Part shown: in pieces, positions 60,371 through 64,000 of the stretch
Layout of the letters: each line of letters starts with the position of its first letter
Numbering within the stretch: position 1 is the first letter of the stretch
Source: Aquanectria penicillioides
Taxonomy: Eukaryota; Ascomycota; Sordariomycetes; Hypocreales; Nectriaceae
Length of the DNA: 64,000 bases
NCBI GenBank assembly: GCA_003415625.1
Contig: PYIU01000004.1
Coordinates: forward strand, 1,736,001 to 1,800,000
Reading direction: 5' to 3'
Translations under genes and position numbers: made by a program
The notes under the pieces: model-generated
Database searches by the model: none
Told to the model about the DNA's origin: nothing
The model's input: the letters and a program-made list of their open reading frames with translations, nothing else

Positions 60371-62066
60371 TCATAGATATTCCGGCTTCTGTCCGTAGAT
60401 GATATGACATGGCATGTACATGAGCATAGAGTTGTTGAGATAAGCCCTCCTCACGTCAACCAACAACATTTCGACCTGCTCCCGATTCCACCCCAGTCCT
60501 CGAGTCAGGGGTCCCAGGGCGATAGCCTGCATCCCGTCCATCAGGATCGTCCGCCAGTAGAGACCCACGGTCTTCAAAACCTTGTTCTTGGGCCAAGTAC
60601 CCAGAGGCACGTGGAATACTCGTTCTGTAACATTGACAAAGCCTGCTTCTCGCATCATGTTCGCCAGGTGGCCCCCAGCTGCCGCGTGGAAATTCACCCC
60701 AGTGACATGAGGCCGTCATTGATAAGCTGCCAATACTTCGCAATGGGGTGCTCGGGCGGCACAAAGCCGCTGCGCGTCGCACTATGTGGTTTGTGGTGAA
60801 TCTCTTGAAGCTCCAACCAGCCTCCAGGTTTGAGATGCCTATTCGCGCTGTCAGTGGGATGCAAAACTGGCATAATGGTTACATAAACTTACTCAAGTGC
60901 CCGGCGGAAAAGTCGTGTCCAATCCTTGATGGCCATCACAGTATGGCGGGAGTGGATATAGTCAAAATGATTACGAGGATGGAGCCACGGAGACTCAACA
61001 TCGTCCACCATGAATCGTACATTGGGCGGCAGCCAATCGGGTTGAATTGGAGAAAGGTCAATCCCGAGCACATTTGCACTCGAATACTGGTCACCAGCTG
61101 GTACATGTCAGCTTCTTAATGAAACACGCGAACCAGTTCCTGAATGAACTCACCCTCAATGGCCCAGATACCAGTGCCCGTCCCAATATCCAAAATCTCT
61201 TGGGGGTATTCTCCTATGGGCGAGAAGTGCAACTTCTGGTTGCATAACAACTTTATCATGGCATGTTTCATATCCTCTCTTTCTTGCTCGACATCATCAT
61301 TAGGGAAGTTGTAGGTGCCCTCACGGAAGCGGTGATAGCGGCGGCCATTTTCGAACATGTAGTCTCTCACAGATGACTCTATCGATGTGCTGCCAGATGT
61401 TACACTGTCACTCTCATAGCCCGCATCCGATGCTCCATCGCCGATAGTGCTGACTTCTGCACTGTCTGCCACAATAGTGTCTTCGGCTTCAAAAAGAGCT
61501 TCTCTGGAGAGTTCATCTTGTTCTGCTGTTGAGAGGTCCGGGAACATAGATACACCATTGGGGTGTGTTAGGGGGGATAAAACCATCGACTCTGGTCGCG
61601 CCCTCCCCATCTTGAAGTCCGAATCAGGGCTGTGGGGTAGTGGCCCATGGCTTGTACCAGCATCATTGGTTGTATATCCATAGTATCCAGGTTGATCATC
61701 CTTGGTGTATGTAGGGGGCACGTCCTCTTTGTTTAATGCTGTTTCTAAAAATGATACCTGGTGGTGAGTCCTTGGCCCAGTTTTGATGCTGCTCTGCAGA
61801 TTCGGTGGTTGAGTTGTTGTACCCTCTCCTGTTAGAGGCACAGTCGTGCTCTGCGTGTGGCCCGGGTTGGGCTTCGACTCCGGCGTAACTTGATCATAGT
61901 GTGGAAGTTGGATTGACGAAGTCTCGGGGAGCCGTTGGTCCCCAGGCTCTGCCTTGCTTGGGTGATCGGCTGGAGCGAATGGCGCATCAGTAGCTTTCCC
62001 ACTGGCAGGAAGCAACACCGCCTCTATGGTCCTGGTAGCCGTGTCGTCCTGGGGATTGGAGGCCAT
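60371..62066 (-). CDS. LaeA-like SAM-dependent methyltransferase, one apparent frameshift
   Basis: Exons 62066-61154, 61097-60893 and 60838-60371; introns 56 and 54 nt. The start is MASNPQDD. A disordered Pro/Ser/Thr-rich N-terminal half (about 240 residues) precedes the domain. The domain opens with ENGRRYHRFREGTYNFPNDD, the LaeA-family lead-in. SAM motif I is ILDIGTGTGIWAIE (about 292-305); motif II is NVLGIDLSPIQPDWLPPN; later motifs are FDYIHSRHTVMAI and HLKPGGWLELQEIH. The C terminus AGFVNVTERVFHVPLGTWPK and LTRGLGW is typical. The frame breaks at coding-strand GGGG (plus-strand C4, 60697-60700): GLMSLG is followed one base out of register by VNFHAAAGGHLANMMREAGF. One extra G restores 528 codons exactly. 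The role could be methylation of the polyketide or, as for LaeA, regulation; the in-cluster position favours the former. Confidence 0.87.
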
Positions 62067-63804
62067 AATGATGATCGTTTGAGGCTTAGTGGCGCCGAAC
62101 TGGATGGGGATTGGATTTGGTGCTGAAGATGGGGGGCCGAGAGAGCGGCACGGCTGGTACCTAGCAGCCACCACCTCTGAGCGCTTATTGGGCACACAAA
62201 ACCCAGCTCTGGGAGAGAGTGGCTCGATGGTGTTGATCGCGCCCAGTCCAGCTGATGCGGAGTGACGGCGACCTCGGCTCACCTGACCTGAAGCTGGTGT
62301 TGAGATAGAGCGCGTCCTTGATCCAGGCGGGAGGGAGAATTGATAGGGGGGCGGGGGAGGAAGAGACGGCGGTGGTGCAAATGAGCTTCGGCGTCGTTGC
62401 GTCCAGAAGATCAGGGTCCACGTTCTGGGTCTGTGTGCAGAGGTCGATGCGCAAACGTACGTGCAGCACCAGCACCGGGTCCGCAACGCGCTTCGAGGCT
62501 AGTTCGGTTTACCACCGTTGATGAGCGCGAGAGGCAGAGTGCGGGGAGCAAAGCACAGATGAATGAAGGGATCAAAGCAATCAGGCGCGTGCTCGGAGTG
62601 GTATGGAGAAGGGAAGTCTTTATTCGCAGCTGAGAAACGTCGGGCTTTAGTGGGCTGAAGAGTTTAAAGAGGCCCATGGAAGCTTAGGACGTGGGACAAG
62701 GGACAGGGGACATGCATGGGAGTCGAGAGTCGAGAGTCGAGCGAGAGTCGAGCGAGAGTCGAGAGGGGACAAGGGAGGAAACAGGTGGGGCACTACTGCC
62801 GGGGCTGCCCTCCAAGTCCAGCCAGACTCTCCTTCTCAGTTTGTTTTTCGACCTAACGTGAGCCTCCTAGGCGAGGTCACGGCTCCACGATTTGCCAGGG
62901 GCTTCTAAGTCGGTCCCGTGGGCGGGGCAAAAGCAAAGCAACGCCCGGTGGCCCCGATCCTGCCGTTGTGATAGTAGGTATTGTTCATAGACTACGGAGT
63001 ATGTATGTCCTGGGCCGCAGCTCGAGGCGCTTGGGGGGAACGCACGCAAGCAGCGCACAATTGGCGCCAAACCGGGATGAAGGAGCTCGTTTTCAAGAGA
63101 CTTGTTGCTTTTGCCTAGCGCGATGCGATACCTGATGAGTGACGAGTCGCATCTCAAGATCTGACTAACCTATGGTTCTAGTTTTTGCCCTCCCGCGGGT
63201 TCCCGTTGAATGATTGGGGACTTCTGATGTGACTTTTCGGCCGATTTTCTTTTTTCTACTTCTTTTTCTCCCCTCCCCCATGCCTTCTCGGCTTCGCGTG
63301 CAAACGTCGGCAGTGTGCGATGAGGCATGCGGGTGGAGAGAACTTGGGCAACTTGACTTTGGAGGCGTCAAGAGTTCCTATCCGTCGTGGTCTAGTTGCC
63401 CCCTTGGCTGTCATAGAAGGACTATCGACTTCCACGCTGTTGGCCCATTCACTCAGCCTTTCTTCTTCCGTCACGCCCAACCATGTCCTATCGTGCAATG
63501 TGCAGCCAGCGTGTTTCGTTATGTGCTGTCGCATGCATCGGGAGTTGATGATGCGAACTGCCGGTCTCAACTTTTTTTTCTTCTGTCATGCTCTCTCATA
63601 CAGGGTAGTCGTCGTATCGTAACCCCTCCGCCGCACATATGAAATATCCACCACCACCACCCACCACCACCAAGAGTACCAGTACCCACTTTTCCCTCAG
63701 AGACAATCCGACGTCACCGTCGTCGGCTCAATTAATTAATTGCTCAGATTCCTTCTGGTGATCCTTATGCAACACTAAAACCCCCCTCTCCTCCCACTAC
63801 TATC
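62067..63804. other. Divergent promoter region, 1.7 kb
   Basis: Lies between the LaeA-like methyltransferase (minus) and the partial gene at 63805 (plus). A GAGTCGA-type tandem array occupies about 62720-62766. The open frame extending upstream of 62066 lacks family similarity and is Pro/Arg-rich, so it is probably leader DNA. T-rich and CT-rich stretches after 63180 and a CCACCA run at 63649-63671 precede the next gene. Confidence 0.55.
62720..62766. repeat. GAGTCGA / GCGAGAGTCGA tandem array
   Basis: Three GAGTCGA units followed by two 11-bp GCGAGAGTCGA units, about 47 bp in all. Confidence 0.85.
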
Positions 63805-64000
63805 ATGCCTCGTCCCACAAAGTTTACCCACTGTGTTGACAGCCCGTCCTTCAACCCAGACGAGGTCATTTTGGATATCGACCGCCAAAAGCAAGCCATA
63901 GATTTCCTGACCAAAAGCGACCTGTACAATGCCAGCAGAGTCTTGCTTCAGTTGCCTGAACGGGATGTGTATACATACCATGCCATAACAAGTGTCAGAC
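63805..64000 (+). CDS. 5' part of an unidentified gene, cut by the window end
   Basis: ATG at 63805 opens a frame with no stop to the end of the window (65 codons). It begins MPRPTKFTHCVDSPSFNPDE and continues with acidic, helix-like sequence (VILDIDRQKQAIDFLTKSDL). The leader is CT-rich, as for other genes here. No family can be named from this fragment. Its position next to the LaeA-like methyltransferase makes it a candidate border or member gene of the polyketide cluster. Confidence 0.55.
   Translation, partial: MPRPTKFTHCVDSPSFNPDEVILDIDRQKQAIDFLTKSDLYNASRVLLQLPERDVYTYHAITSVR

Noticed and set aside
60638..60695. A 55-nt intron (GTGAAT...AAGCAG) to explain the break in the LaeA-like gene
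   Set aside because: The resulting phase is wrong and it would remove conserved LaeA-family sequence.
61154..62486. Upstream extension of the LaeA-like methyltransferase to 62486
   Set aside because: The extra 140 residues are Pro/Arg/Cys-rich with no family similarity; the ATG at 62066 (MASNPQDD) is the better start.

Overview
The window looks like chromosomal DNA of a filamentous ascomycete, most likely a sordariomycete and perhaps Hypocreales. The basis is short 46-90 nt introns with GTRNGT donors and CTRAC-type branch sites, PI-PLC, LYC1-like, SUR7 and C2H2+Zn2Cys6 proteins of fungal type, and a highly reducing polyketide synthase. The order-level placement is inference. Gene density is low: I can support 14 protein genes (one cut by the right edge, one tentative) and one tRNA in 64 kb, with several long stretches that show no coding signal.

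Left part (1-29.9 kb): 5 kb with no gene; a large disordered, probably N-myristoylated protein on the minus strand (5161-8582); a repeat-rich 4 kb upstream region; an intron-containing tRNA-Ala (12851-12940); a tiny cupin gene (13409-13964, minus) divergent from a PI-specific phospholipase C gene (15776-18831, plus); then about 9 kb with no convincing gene except a possible small Cys-rich protein at 27735-28046.

Middle (29.9-41.6 kb): a transcription factor with two C2H2 fingers plus a Zn2Cys6 cluster (29953-32975), a LYC1-like acetyltransferase (33558-34640), a DABB (stress-responsive A/B barrel) protein (35280-35862) convergent with an SRPBCC-fold protein (36032-36683), and a SUR7/PalI-type membrane protein (40556-41635).

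Right part (42.7-62.1 kb): the best candidate system, a polyketide gene cluster. It holds a DHA14-type MFS exporter (42674-44669, minus), a nine-exon HR-PKS of about 2344 residues (48413-55863, plus), a five-exon O-methyltransferase (56398-58247, minus) and a LaeA-like SAM methyltransferase (60371-62066, minus). The PKS order is KS-AT-DH-(degenerate methyltransferase)-ER-KR-ACP with no releasing domain. A plausible division of labour is chain building by the PKS, O-methylation by one or both methyltransferases and export by the MFS protein. The product cannot be named from sequence. A new gene starts at 63805 and runs off the window.

Three genes (transcription factor, SRPBCC protein, LaeA-like methyltransferase) are each broken by one apparent single-base indel in a homopolymer. 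Because all three are homopolymer events and the flanking frames are otherwise intact, I favour consensus errors over three pseudogenes, but this needs read-level checking. All intron positions are hand-derived from splice motifs and frame continuity.
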